From: Eledone cirrhosa
Lineage: Eukaryota > Mollusca > Cephalopoda > Octopoda > Eledonidae
DNA length: 64,000 nucleotides
Assembly (NCBI GenBank): GCA_964016885.1
Contig: OZ024744.1
Location: forward strand, 119,495,697-119,559,696
Direction: 5' to 3'
Shown in pieces: positions 34,401 through 43,401 of this stretch. Under the pieces are notes generated by a model. That model made no database searches and was not told the DNA's origin. It saw nothing but the letters and a program-made list of their open reading frames with translations. Position 1 is the stretch's first letter; every line of letters starts with the position of its first letter. The translations under genes and the position numbers were made by a program.

Positions 34401-35746
34401 TGTTAGTGCTGAGCTTGGTAGTGAGGTGACTAGAGTGGCCATGTGGGAGACCCCTTGACCTAACACTATAGATGTTAGTGTTGAGCTTGGTAGTGAGGTG
34501 ACTAGGGTAGCCATGTGGGAGACTCCCTTGACCTAACACTATAGATGTTAGTGCTGAGCTTGGTAGTGAGGTGACTAGAGTAGCCATGTGGGAGAACCCC
34601 TTGACCTAACACTATAGATGTTAGTGCTGAGCTTGGTAGTGGGGTGACTAGGGTAGCCATGTGGGAGACCTTGACCTAACACTATAGATGTTAGTGTTGA
34701 GCTTGGTAGTGAGGTGACTAGAGTGGCCATGTGGGAGAACCCCTTGACCTAACACTATAGATGTTAGTGCTGTGATTGGTAGTGAGGTGACTAGGGTAGC
34801 CATGTGGGAGACTCCCTTGACCTAACACTATAGATGTTAGTGTTGAGCTTGGTAGTGGGGTGACTAGAGTAGCCATGTGGGAGACCCCTTGACCTAACAC
34901 TATAGATGTTAGTGCTGAGCTTGGTAGTGGGGTGACTAGGGTAGCCATGTGGGAGACCCCTTGACCTAACACTATAGATGTTAGTGTTGAGCTTGGTAGT
35001 GGGGTGACTAGAGTAGCCATGTGGGAGACCTTGACCTAACACTATAGATGTTAGTGCTGAGCTTGGTAGTGAGGTGACTAGGGTAGCCATGTGGGAGACC
35101 TTGACCTAACACTATAGATGTTAGTGTTGAGCTTGGTAGTGGGGTGACTAGGGTAGCCATGTGGGAGACTCCCTTGACCTAACACTATAGATGTTAGTGT
35201 TGAGCTTGGTAGTGAGGTGACTAGAGTAGCCATGTGGGAGACTCCTTGACCTAACACTATAGATGTTAGTGCTGAGCTTGGTAGTGAGGTGACTAGGGTA
35301 GCCATGTGGGAGACTCCTTGACCTAACACTATAGATGTTAGTGCTGAGCTTGGTAGTGAGGTGACTAGGGTAGCCATGTGGGAGACTCCTTGACCTAACA
35401 CTATAGATGTTAGTGCTGAGCTTGGTAGTGAGGTGACTAGGGTAGCCATGTGGGAGACTCCTTGACCTAACACTATAGATGTTAGTGCTGAGCTTGGTAG
35501 TGAGGTGACTAGGGTAGCCATGTGGGAGACCCCTTGACCTAACACTATAGATGTTAGTGCTGAGCTTGGTAGTGGGGTGACTAGGGTAGCCATGTGGGAG
35601 ACTCCCTTGACCTAACACTAGTGATGTTAGTGCTGAGCTTGGTAGTGGGGTGACTAGGGTAGCCATGTGGGAGACCCCTTGACCTAACACTATAGATGTT
35701 AGTGCTGAGCTTGGTAGTGAGGTGACTAGGGTAGCCATGTGGGAGA
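31431..35746. repeat. Higher-order duplication within the minisatellite, copy 2
   Basis: Second copy of the ~4.3-kb block. It diverges from copy 1 at about 35747, where a 73-bp-type linker and an 'actagtgatg' monomer follow in place of a 70-bp linker. No net insertion or deletion between copies was seen over the length. Confidence 0.93.
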
Positions 35747-35946
35747 CTCCCTTGACCTAACACTAGTGATGTTAGTGCTGAGCTTGGTAGTGGGGTGACT
35801 AGGGTAGCCATGTGGGAGACCCCTTGACCTAACACTATAGATGTTAGTGCTGAGCTTGGTAGTGGGGTGACTAGGGTAGCCATGTGGGAGAACCCCTTGA
35901 CCATCACACAAACTTTTTCCTATTCAGGAAACTAAATACTGTCTAG

Positions 35947-36046
35947 TTGCTCATCTAAGGGCTGCCACACTCAATGTTGGCACCTGAAAAGTAGATCAGG
36001 TGAAATTGTGGAACTGTTAGAAGTGAATGTATGCAGTGTAAAAGAT
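35947..36046 (+). pseudogene. LINE endonuclease N-terminal scrap
   Basis: Translation gives RAATLNVGT and, one frame over, GEIVELLEVNVCSVKDQ. The pattern 'SWNVGTxxGxxxEIVExLxxxxVDVCCVQE' is the start of the endonuclease domain in RTE-like LINEs. A stop and a frame change interrupt it, and the sequence then runs directly into the 41-bp repeat. Confidence 0.5.
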
Positions 36047-36471
36047 CAGGTACACTATAACATAGAGGGACTTAGGTCACCTGTATACAGGTACACTATA
36101 ACATACAGTGACCTAGGTCACCTGTATAGAGGGACCTAGGTCACCTGTATACAGGTACACTATAACATAGAGGGACCTAGGTCACCTGTATACAGGTATA
36201 CTATAACATAGAGACTGCAAAGGACCCTTACCTTCTGATTAAATTTCTCACTGAACTCATTCTTGACCCTCACATTGCTGACTGCACCTCGGCCTACCTG
36301 GTGTAGGACCATCCAGGAGGGGACTGAGACTTTTGAATCCAACCACTGACGTGCTGCAAGGAAGGCCCAGCCACAACCACCACAAACACTCCCCTGGGTC
36401 TCATAACTCTTCAGGGGTTGACTCAACCTCCACACCACCACTGGGGGATGGAAAAGGAATAAGTATAGAGG
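36044..36471. repeat. Left arm of long inverted repeat
   Basis: Holds about four 41-bp units (36047-36211) and about 260 bp of other sequence (36212-36471). The latter is the reverse complement of 36623-36885 with a few differences, such as 'atttaatcaga' for 'atttacaga' on the arm's minus strand. Confidence 0.9.
36238..36298 (-). pseudogene. RT scrap in left arm (minus strand)
   Basis: The minus strand codes GRGAVSNVRVKNEFSEKF, matching the RT segment FRGAVSKVRVSNDYSEEF of LINE copy A (before motif B). Only this short piece is present. Confidence 0.6.
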
Positions 36472-36622
36472 ATGATGATCCCAGTGCTCAGACAACATGG
36501 TTTGTACAGTACTTACAAATAGTTTGTCTACCCCTAACTTACTCAGTGGAAGCACATAGATGTTATTGTCACCATTCTATTCCCTACAGCTATTCTAAGC
36601 TATTCTGTCACTCTAACTACTT
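36472..36622. other. Spacer of the inverted repeat
   Basis: About 150 bp of single-copy sequence between the arms, with no motif recognised. Confidence 0.6.
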
Positions 36623-36885
36623 CCTCTCTACTTATTCCTTTTCCATCCCCCAGTGGTGGTGTGGAGGTTGAGTCAACCCCTGAAGAGTTATGAGACCCAG
36701 GGGAGTGTTTGTGGTGGTTGTGGCTGGGCCTTCCTTGCAGCATGTCAGTGGTTGGATTCAAAAGTCTCAGTCCCCTCCTGGATGGTCCTACACCAGGTAG
36801 GCCGAGGTGCAGTCAGCAATGTGAGGGTCAAGAATGAGTTCAGTGAGAAATTTACAGAAGGTAAGGGTCCTTTGCAGTCTCTGTT
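36623..36885. repeat. Right arm (non-satellite part) of long inverted repeat
   Basis: Reverse complement of 36212-36471. The plus strand codes the same RT scrap VGRGAVSNVRVKNEFSEKF (about 36799-36855) within a longer open frame (36653-36889), whose N-terminal part is cysteine/glycine-rich and not recognised. Confidence 0.9.
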
Positions 36886-37786
36886 ATAGTATACCTGTAT
36901 ACAGGTGACCTAGGTCCCTCTATGTTATAGTGTACCTGTATACAGGTGACCTAGGTCCCTCTATGTTATAGTGTACCTGTATACAGGTGACCTAGGTCCC
37001 TCTATGTTATAGTTTACCTGTATACAGGTGACCTAGGTCCCTCTATGTTATAGTATACCTGTATACAGGTGACCTAGGTCACTGTATGTTATAGTGTACC
37101 TGTATACAGATGACCTAGGTCACTGTATGTTATAGTGTACCTGTATACAGATGACCTAGGTCTCTGTATGTTATAGTGTACCTGTATACAGATCACCTAG
37201 ATCACTGTATGTTATAGTGTACCTGTATACAGATGACCTAGGTCACTGTATGTTATAGTGTACCTGTATACAGATGACCTAGGTCACTGTATGTTATAGT
37301 GTACCTGTATACAGATGACCTAGGTCCCTCTATGTTATAGTATACCTGTATACAGATGACCTAGGTCACTGTATGTTATAGTGTACCTGTATACAGATGA
37401 CCTAGGTCCCTCTATGTTATAGTATACCTGTATACAGATGACCTAGGTCACTGTATGTTATAGTGTACCTGTATACAGGTGACCTAGGTCCCTCTATGTT
37501 ATAGTGTACCTGTATACAGATGACCTAGGTCACTGTATGTTATAGTGTACCTGTATACAGGTGACCTAGGTCACTGTATGTTATAGTGTACCTGTATACA
37601 GGTGACCTAGGTCCCTCTATGTTATAGTGTACCTGTATACAGGTGACCTAGGTCCCTCTATGTTATAGTGTACCTGTATACAGATGACCTAGGTCATTGT
37701 ATGTTATAGTGTACCTGTATACAGGTGACCTAGGTCCCTCTATGTTATAGTGTACCTGTATACAGGTGACCTAGATTACTGTATAA
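36886..37786. repeat. 41-bp palindrome-rich satellite, main block (about 22 units)
   Basis: The 41-bp unit contains 'gtacctgtatacaggtgac', 'ctaggtccctctatg' or 'ctaggtcactgtatg', and 'ttatagt'. It continues the right arm of the inverted repeat. In fully matched units two 14-bp palindromes adjoin (for example 37549-37562 and 37561-37574). Confidence 0.95.
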
Positions 37787-39082
37787 TAATAATAATAATG
37801 AAATATTGTGTACAGTGCTCAGGTGCACTACAACTCATCAAAAAGTGTATGTATAGTACATAGGGTAATGTACAAACGTCAGGAAAATGAACAGTGCATG
37901 AGTCATGATACACACATGTGTGCATGTGTATGGAAGGGGTACATTTTGGCGTATTTTGGGAAGCATGAGTGTTTTAAAAGATGCAGTCTCTCGGCAGCTA
38001 ACAACTAACGCAGGCAGTTTGTTCCATGCTACAGCAACTCTGAGTGTGAAAAAATGCTTACGAAAGTCATGGGAGCTGTGCTGTTTTCTGATTTTGTAGG
38101 CATGTCCACGTGTGTTAGACACATGGAGATCAAAAAGGCGCTCAGGGTTGTTGTTGGCGAGATGGTTAATAACTTTGTGGGTGTTTACCAAGTCCATTGT
38201 CAGACGTCGGAGCTTCAATGAATCCATCCTCAGGGAAGCAAGGCATTCAGAGTATGGTACGTGTCTGATGGAGGGTATGCGCTTGTTTGCACGTCTCTGA
38301 ACAGTTTCCAGGAGGTCAATGTTCTGAGCAAGATAGGGGTTCCAGACTGATGATGCGAATTCCAAGTGTGGTCGTACCATAGCTGTATACAGTTTTAAAT
38401 AGATGGCTGGAGAGCGGCTAACAAAGGTCTTGCTGAATGATGCCAAGACACTCTCGGCTTCCTTGACACTCTTAGAGACATGCTTTGTCCAACGCAAATC
38501 GCTGCTGACAGTAATGCCCAGGTCACGTTCACAAGAGGACTTCTTGATATCAGTGTTGTGGAGGGAGTATGTGGACGCTGGATTTTTCCTCCCAAAATTC
38601 ATGGTGGTACACTTGTCCACAGCCAGCTTCAGTTGCCAGTCTGTGATCCATTGCTGCATTGTGTCCAGGTCTGATTGTAGGAAAGAGTTGTAGATTTCAG
38701 GATCAGTCCTTTTGATTTCAAGGTACAGCTTGATGTCATCTGCATATTTCAGTACTGTGGCATTCTGTAAGTTGGCATCTATGTCATTAATATATGCCAC
38801 AAACAAAAGGGGACCAAGAACAGATCCCTGTGGTACACCAGATGACATCTCATATGGTGAAGAATGCTGTCCTGGAACCGTGACTACCTCTTTTTGGCTG
38901 AGAATGAAGGATTTCAACCAGTCGAAAAGATCATCCCTCACACCCATTGCAGAGAGTTTTACCATAAGTCTTTTGTGTGGCACAGAATTAAAAGCCTTAG
39001 CAAAGTCAAGGTAAACAACATCCACCCATGAGCCACTGTCAGTGATCCGGGTAATGTCTTCAAGGAACTCGATAAGCTGAGT
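37787..39082 (-). mobile_element. 5'-truncated LINE inserted in the 41-bp satellite
   Basis: The satellite stops at about 37786 and starts again at about 39083 on the other side of a block that codes RT on the minus strand. The block ends (3' side, low coordinates) with an ataataataat tail, as expected for a LINE 3' end formed by target-primed reverse transcription. The 5' side is cut inside RT. Confidence 0.85.
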
Positions 39083-39094
39083 ACCTGTATACAA
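37838..39094 (-). CDS. Reverse transcriptase, 5'-truncated but open (CR1/Jockey-like LINE ORF2)
   Basis: An open frame of 418 codons without a stop. The first five residues (MYTGT) are read from the flanking 41-bp satellite, so the frame's ATG is not the element's own start. RT motif A VVYLDFAKAFNSVPH lies at residues 26-40 (Asp30), motif B SSGVPQGSVLGP at 84-95 and motif C KYADD at 116-120. These are followed by LQWWI-like thumb sequence MQQWITDWQLKLAVDKC, GITVSSDLRWTKHV, and the tail FASSVWNPYLAQNIDLLETV with RRANKRIPSIRHVPYSECLA. This tail order is typical of CR1/Jockey-group LINEs. The endonuclease and N-terminal RT are missing, so the copy cannot move by itself. The intact frame suggests a young insertion. 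Confidence 0.85.
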   Translation of the reverse strand: MYTGTQLIEFLEDITRITDSGSWVDVVYLDFAKAFNSVPHKRLMVKLSAMGVRDDLFDWLKSFILSQKEVVTVPGQHSSPYEMSSGVPQGSVLGPLLFVAYINDIDANLQNATVLKYADDIKLYLEIKRTDPEIYNSFLQSDLDTMQQWITDWQLKLAVDKCTTMNFGRKNPASTYSLHNTDIKKSSCERDLGITVSSDLRWTKHVSKSVKEAESVLASFSKTFVSRSPAIYLKLYTAMVRPHLEFASSVWNPYLAQNIDLLETVQRRANKRIPSIRHVPYSECLASLRMDSLKLRRLTMDLVNTHKVINHLANNNPERLFDLHVSNTRGHAYKIRKQHSSHDFRKHFFTLRVAVAWNKLPALVVSCRETASFKTLMLPKIRQNVPLPYTCTHVCIMTHALFIFLTFVHYPMYYTYTF

Positions 39095-39306
39095 ATGACC
39101 TAGGTCACTCTATGTTATAGTGCACCTGTATACAGGTGACCTAGGTCACTATATTATAGTGTACCTGTATACAGATGACCTAGGTCACTCTATGTTATAG
39201 TGTACCTGTATACAGGTGACCTAGGTCACTATATTATAGTGTACCTGTATACAGATGACCTAGGTCACTCTATGTTATAGTGTACCTGTATACAGATGAC
39301 CTAGGT
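39083..39306. repeat. 41-bp satellite, distal block after the LINE
   Basis: About five and a half units with the same core as 36886-37786, some shortened in the tail ('cactatattatag'). Confidence 0.93.
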
Positions 39307-39864
39307 GGCATTGCTAGATGTCTAGAAGAGTTAGAAAGAACATGGAGGCAAAATTTGGAGTGCAATATCATCTATGTGAAGTTTTGTGTTGTTATGAAAG
39401 AGGATGATAAACACGAGAAATACAATAATTTGGGTTAGATATATAGAACTTTAGTCCATTTCAGTAAAACAGGAAAAACTTTGAATCATAAAAAGTATAT
39501 AGACAGTAGCACTCGCAAATACATGCAGTGTTTGAAAAATCATTTGTGTTTTGTTGGGGAATCTTTGTTTACATGAAAAGAAAGATGACTGATGGTTGAA
39601 GAGCCAATGGAAGAATTGTTGGTTCCTTGTCAATGGGGCCGGAATTTATTTTTTGCTAAGTGATACATTTACTAGTAATTCTTCTCTTCTGAGTTACCAC
39701 AGTCAACTGAAACAATGGAGGAACTTATCTTGTCTTCACCTCAAGCTGACCAGCCACGCCAGGCAAAATGACACCAATTCAGATGCAGAGATTTTGCAGC
39801 CAGATGGCATTTGGAGGTCAGTGTGTCTGCAAAGAGATTTTGCAACACATGAAGAAAAATTAGC
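39307..39864. other. Single-copy stretch, nothing recognised
   Basis: No element motif. A short frame (39596-39907) runs into the 48-bp array and is not supported as a gene. Confidence 0.4.
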
Positions 39865-41484
39865 TTTTGTAGGGGTCACAACAAAAAGTACCCAGTCCAC
39901 ACTGTAAAGTGGTCATGGAGGTGTAACAACAAAAAGTACCCAGTACACATTGTAGAGTGGTCGTGTATATGTCACAACAAAAGGTACCCAGTCTACACGG
40001 TATAGTGGTCATGTAGGTGTCACAACAAAAAGTAGCCAGTTCACACTGTAAAGTAGTCATGTAGGTGTCATGACAAAAAGTACCCAGTACATACTGTAAA
40101 GTGGTCATGTAGGTGTGACAACAAAAATTACCAAGTACACACTGTAAAGTGGTCATGTAGGTGTCACAACAAAAAGTACACAGTACACACTGTAAAGTGT
40201 TCGAATAGGTGTCACAACAAAAAGTACCCAGTACACACTGTAGACTGGTCATGTAGTTGTCATGACAAAAAGTACCCAGTTCAAACTGTAAAATGGTCAT
40301 GTAGGTGTCACAACAAAAAGTACCCAGTACACACTGTAAAGTGGTCATGTAGGTGTCACAACAAAACGTACCCAGTACACACTGTAAAGTGGTCATGTAG
40401 GTGTCACAACAAAAAGTACCTAGCACACACTGTAGACTGGTCATGTAGTTGTCATGACAAAAAGTACCCAGTTCAAACTGTAAAATGGTCATGTAGGTGT
40501 CACAACAAAAAGTACCCAGTACACACTGTAAAGTGGTCATGTAGGTGTCACAACAAAACGTACCCAGTACACACTGTAAAGTGGACATGTAGGTGTCATG
40601 ACAAAAAGTACCCAGTACATACTGTAAAGTGGTCATGTAGGTGTGACAACAAAAATTACCAAGTACACACTGTAAAGTGGTCATGTAGGTGTCACAACAA
40701 AAAGTACACAGTACACACTGTAAAGTGTTCGAATAGGTGTCACAACAAAAAGTACCCAGTACACACTGTAGACTGGTCATGTAGTTGTCATGACAAAAAG
40801 TACCCAGTTCAAACTGTAAAATGGTCATGTAGGTGTCACAACAAAAAGTACCCAGTACACACTGTAAAGTGGTCATGTAGGTGTCACAACAAAACGTACC
40901 CAGTACACACTGTAAAGTGGTCATGTAGGTGTCACAACAAAAAGTACCTAGCACACACTGTAGACTGGTCATGTAGTTGTCATGACAAAAAGTACCCAGT
41001 TCAAACTGTAAAATGGTCATGTAGGTGTCACAACAAAAAGTACCCAGTACACACTGTAAAGTGGTCATGTAGGTGTCACAACAAAACGTACCCAGTACAC
41101 ACTGTAAAGTGGACATGTAGGTGTCATGACAAAAAGTAGCCAGTACACACTGTAAAGTGGTCATGTAGGTGTCACAACAAAATGTACCTAGTACACACTG
41201 TAAAGTGGTCATGTAGGTGTCACAACAAAATGTACTCAGTACACACTCTAAGGTGGTCATGTAGGTGTCATGACAAAAAGTACCCAGTACACACTGTAAA
41301 GTGGTCATGTAGGTGTCACAACAAGTACTCAGTACACACTGTAAAGTGGTCATGTAGGTGTCACAACAAAATGTACCTAGTACACACTCTAAGGTGGTCA
41401 TGTAGGTGTCATAACTAAAAGTACCCAGTACACACTCCAAAGTGGTCATGTAGGTGTCATGACAAAAAGTACCCAATACACACT
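39865..41484. repeat. 48-bp tandem array, block 0 (about 34 units)
   Basis: Unit: 'gtgtcacaacaaaaagtacc' then 'cagtacacactgtaaagtgg' and 'tcatgtag'. The whole block is open in one minus-strand frame (542 codons, 39860-41488) because indels are nearly absent and 48 is divisible by 3. The plus strand is open too in parts. No start context, signal or domain supports a gene. Confidence 0.95.
40074..41130. repeat. 528-bp higher-order repeat (11 x 48 bp), two copies
   Basis: Marker variants recur at exactly 528 bp: 'tgttcgaatagg' (40198 and 40726), 'gtgtgacaacaaaaattac' (40113 and 40641) and 'gtggacatgtagg' (40579 and 41107). Confidence 0.9.
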
Positions 41485-41650
41485 GCAAATGTGGTTGGCA
41501 TTAAGAAGTGCATCCAGCTGTAGAAATCAAGCCCAAACCTGTTCTGTATGAGCAAGACATGGTCACCTGACCTGACTTGTTTCACAATGGGGCAACTCAT
41601 CAAAGACATGCTAGTGTGGTTAAATGGACATTAAACAGTGATGATGATGA
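41485..41650 (+). mobile_element. SINE body, unit 1
   Basis: 'gtggttggcattaagaagtg', 'catccagctgtagaaatcaa', 'tgtatgagcaagacatggtc' and 'ggacattaaacagtgatgat' in order. The 48-bp array joins its 5' side without a break ('cacactgcaaatgtgg'). Confidence 0.85.
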
Positions 41651-43401
41651 AAACAGGACCCTGACACCATTGTTAAAGGGGTCCTGTTCATTATGTAGAA
41701 AAAGGGGCAATACGGTGCAGCAAGGGTAAGTTATGTGTTGTGAGAGACTGACAGAAAATGTAAACTTTGTAAATGGAGAATACACAGGTGTAGTTTCTAT
41801 TACATGGGTAATCTAATGATAAGTGGATGGGATTTACTGAAAGTAGACAGAATAAGAATGGGTGAGGGTGGAGGGAGATATTATTTTTGTTGGTAGTAAA
41901 AGGTTTCTATGTAGTCGCCTTCTTTGTCGAAAAACAAAGAAGGTCAAGAATTGATGAATTCCTAGTTTCACTTTAGAGATCATCAGGGCTTTGCGTTTCT
42001 AGATACACCACTCTTGGGTCCGAAATAACAGCTGGGGTGAAATAGATGGTATGGAACAAACGGGGTGGAATGGAATAAGTAGGTCTGGGTTGGAAAATCA
42101 GTAATTTTTTCTAGGTTGTCTCTATTGATATTTTAAAAAAACAGAATTAGTCGTTTAGTTTACATATTGAGACCCAACCCATCCTATTTATTTTATAACA
42201 TATGGTATTTCTAATAATGTACTTTTTTCGTCATGTATAATGTTTTTTAATGTCTAAATGAAAATTGTCACAGGAATGCTACCACTTAAAATAACATTTA
42301 TCAGGAGATAGATTAGCAACATTTAATAAGAGGTAGGGGTGGAATAATAGCGGTGTTGGAACATTAATAGGAGTGGGAGAGTCATTTGAGTACATTTTCG
42401 CATCAACTTTGTAATTAGCAAAGGTTAATAATTTTATTAGTTGATGTACAAATATTACGTTTAAATAATTTTTAAAAAGCAGAAATAGAAAAAGTATATT
42501 TCATTTAAGTACATCCAAACATAAACTCACTATATATATATTGGGAATAATTTATGTCTAGTTTTAATTCAAAATATATTTACTTTAATAAGTCATAACA
42601 CAGTAATATCATTTAAGACAACAGTTGCCTTCGATTACCTCCCTTGTTACATATATTACAATTTATTTTAGAATTGGGGCATGGCCACCTAAATTAATCA
42701 TTTTATGGGGTGTTTGCCTCTCCTTTTCATTTATGGTTTTTATAGTCCTCTCCTATACACCCAGGTTTGCCTTTCTTTTCCCTTTCCCCCTATTTATTTT
42801 TCATTTCTTAATTTTGTCTTTATCCTTTTATTTTTTATATTTTCATCATTAACAAAAAATTAAGTCAGAATTATATGAGTGGCACAAATATTTCCATCGG
42901 AATATCTAATCAGGGAATAGACGATTATTAGGGGTTCGTTTCAATTCCACACAATATCGTTAATAAATCTGCTTCTGACTGTTATTTGAGGCTATCTCAC
43001 CATATGCATGTATATCTTTTATAAATACCATTTATCAAGTTTTTATTATATAAAATAAATATAAATAACATTACAAATTGCTCACAATTCTTTCAGAATA
43101 ACATTACCAATATAATGTTGATAAACACAAATATAAACACATATAACAAATAAAATTAACTATTGCTAGGAACCTCACAAAAACAACAAGAAAATATATG
43201 ACCTGAGCGAGAGGAAGAAAAAAGAAGGAAAAGACAAAACAAAGGAAGGAAGCAAACACAAAAACGACCTTCATTCACCAGTGACAATTAGTCGAACGTC
43301 ACAAGAGTCAATAGACAGCAATTGGGACAATTAGTCACACGTCACAAGTGTCAACTGAATATTTTGAGGCAACATTACCAAGAGTGATGACAAGGCTGAA
43401 A
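41651..43401. other. Spacer of macrosatellite unit 1, no gene
   Basis: AT-rich, about 1.75 kb. It has two perfect 10-bp stems: 41652-41661 with 41679-41688, and 41918-41927 with 41934-41943 (loop cgaaaa). Short frames (for example 42625-42852) are F/L/S-rich composition effects. The last 150 bp has short direct repeats 'gacaattagtc' and 'cgtcacaag'. Confidence 0.6.

Larger units (their letters stand above)
16782..35902. repeat. 19.1-kb minisatellite, 70-73 bp monomers, roughly 260 copies
   Basis: Uninterrupted tandem array. The monomer core reads 'gacctaacactatagatgtt', 'agtgctgagcttggtagtgg', 'ggtgactagggtagccatgt' and 'gggaga' followed by a variable linker. Length classes come from the linker: 70 bp ('ccttgacc'), 72 bp ('ccccttgacc') and 73 bp ('ctcccttgacc' or 'accccttgacc'). 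A few positions switch between two states (ctg/ttg after 'tagtg', ggg/gag after 'tagt', ggg/gag in 'ctagggtag'). The centre 'actatagatg' alternates with 'actagtgatg' and 'actctagatg'. Open frames coding MATLVT...SIVLGQG on the minus strand come from 72-73 bp periods lacking stops, and frames shift from monomer to monomer, so no protein is supported. Confidence 0.97.

Noticed and set aside
16735..35911. Numerous minus-strand frames MATLVT..LPSSALTSIVLGQG
   Set aside because: They follow from the minisatellite monomer; 73-bp units shift the frame each time and all three frames lack stops for a few monomers. No protein is supported.
36653..36889. A Cys/Gly-rich host protein fragment in the right arm of the inverted repeat
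   Set aside because: The readable part is an RT scrap (GAVSNVRVKNEFSEKF) shared with the LINE at 11.5 kb and repeated in reverse in the left arm; the rest has no support.
39860..41488. A 542-codon minus-strand open frame of Cys-rich 16-residue repeats (MTTLQCVLGTFCCDTY), and similar frames on both strands at 43.4-46.4, 48.4-51.4 and 53.5-54.5 kb
   Set aside because: The 48-bp period is a multiple of three and the monomer lacks stops in several frames. Both strands are open over the same DNA, units with indels break the frames, and there is no promoter, splice or start context. This is a satellite artefact.
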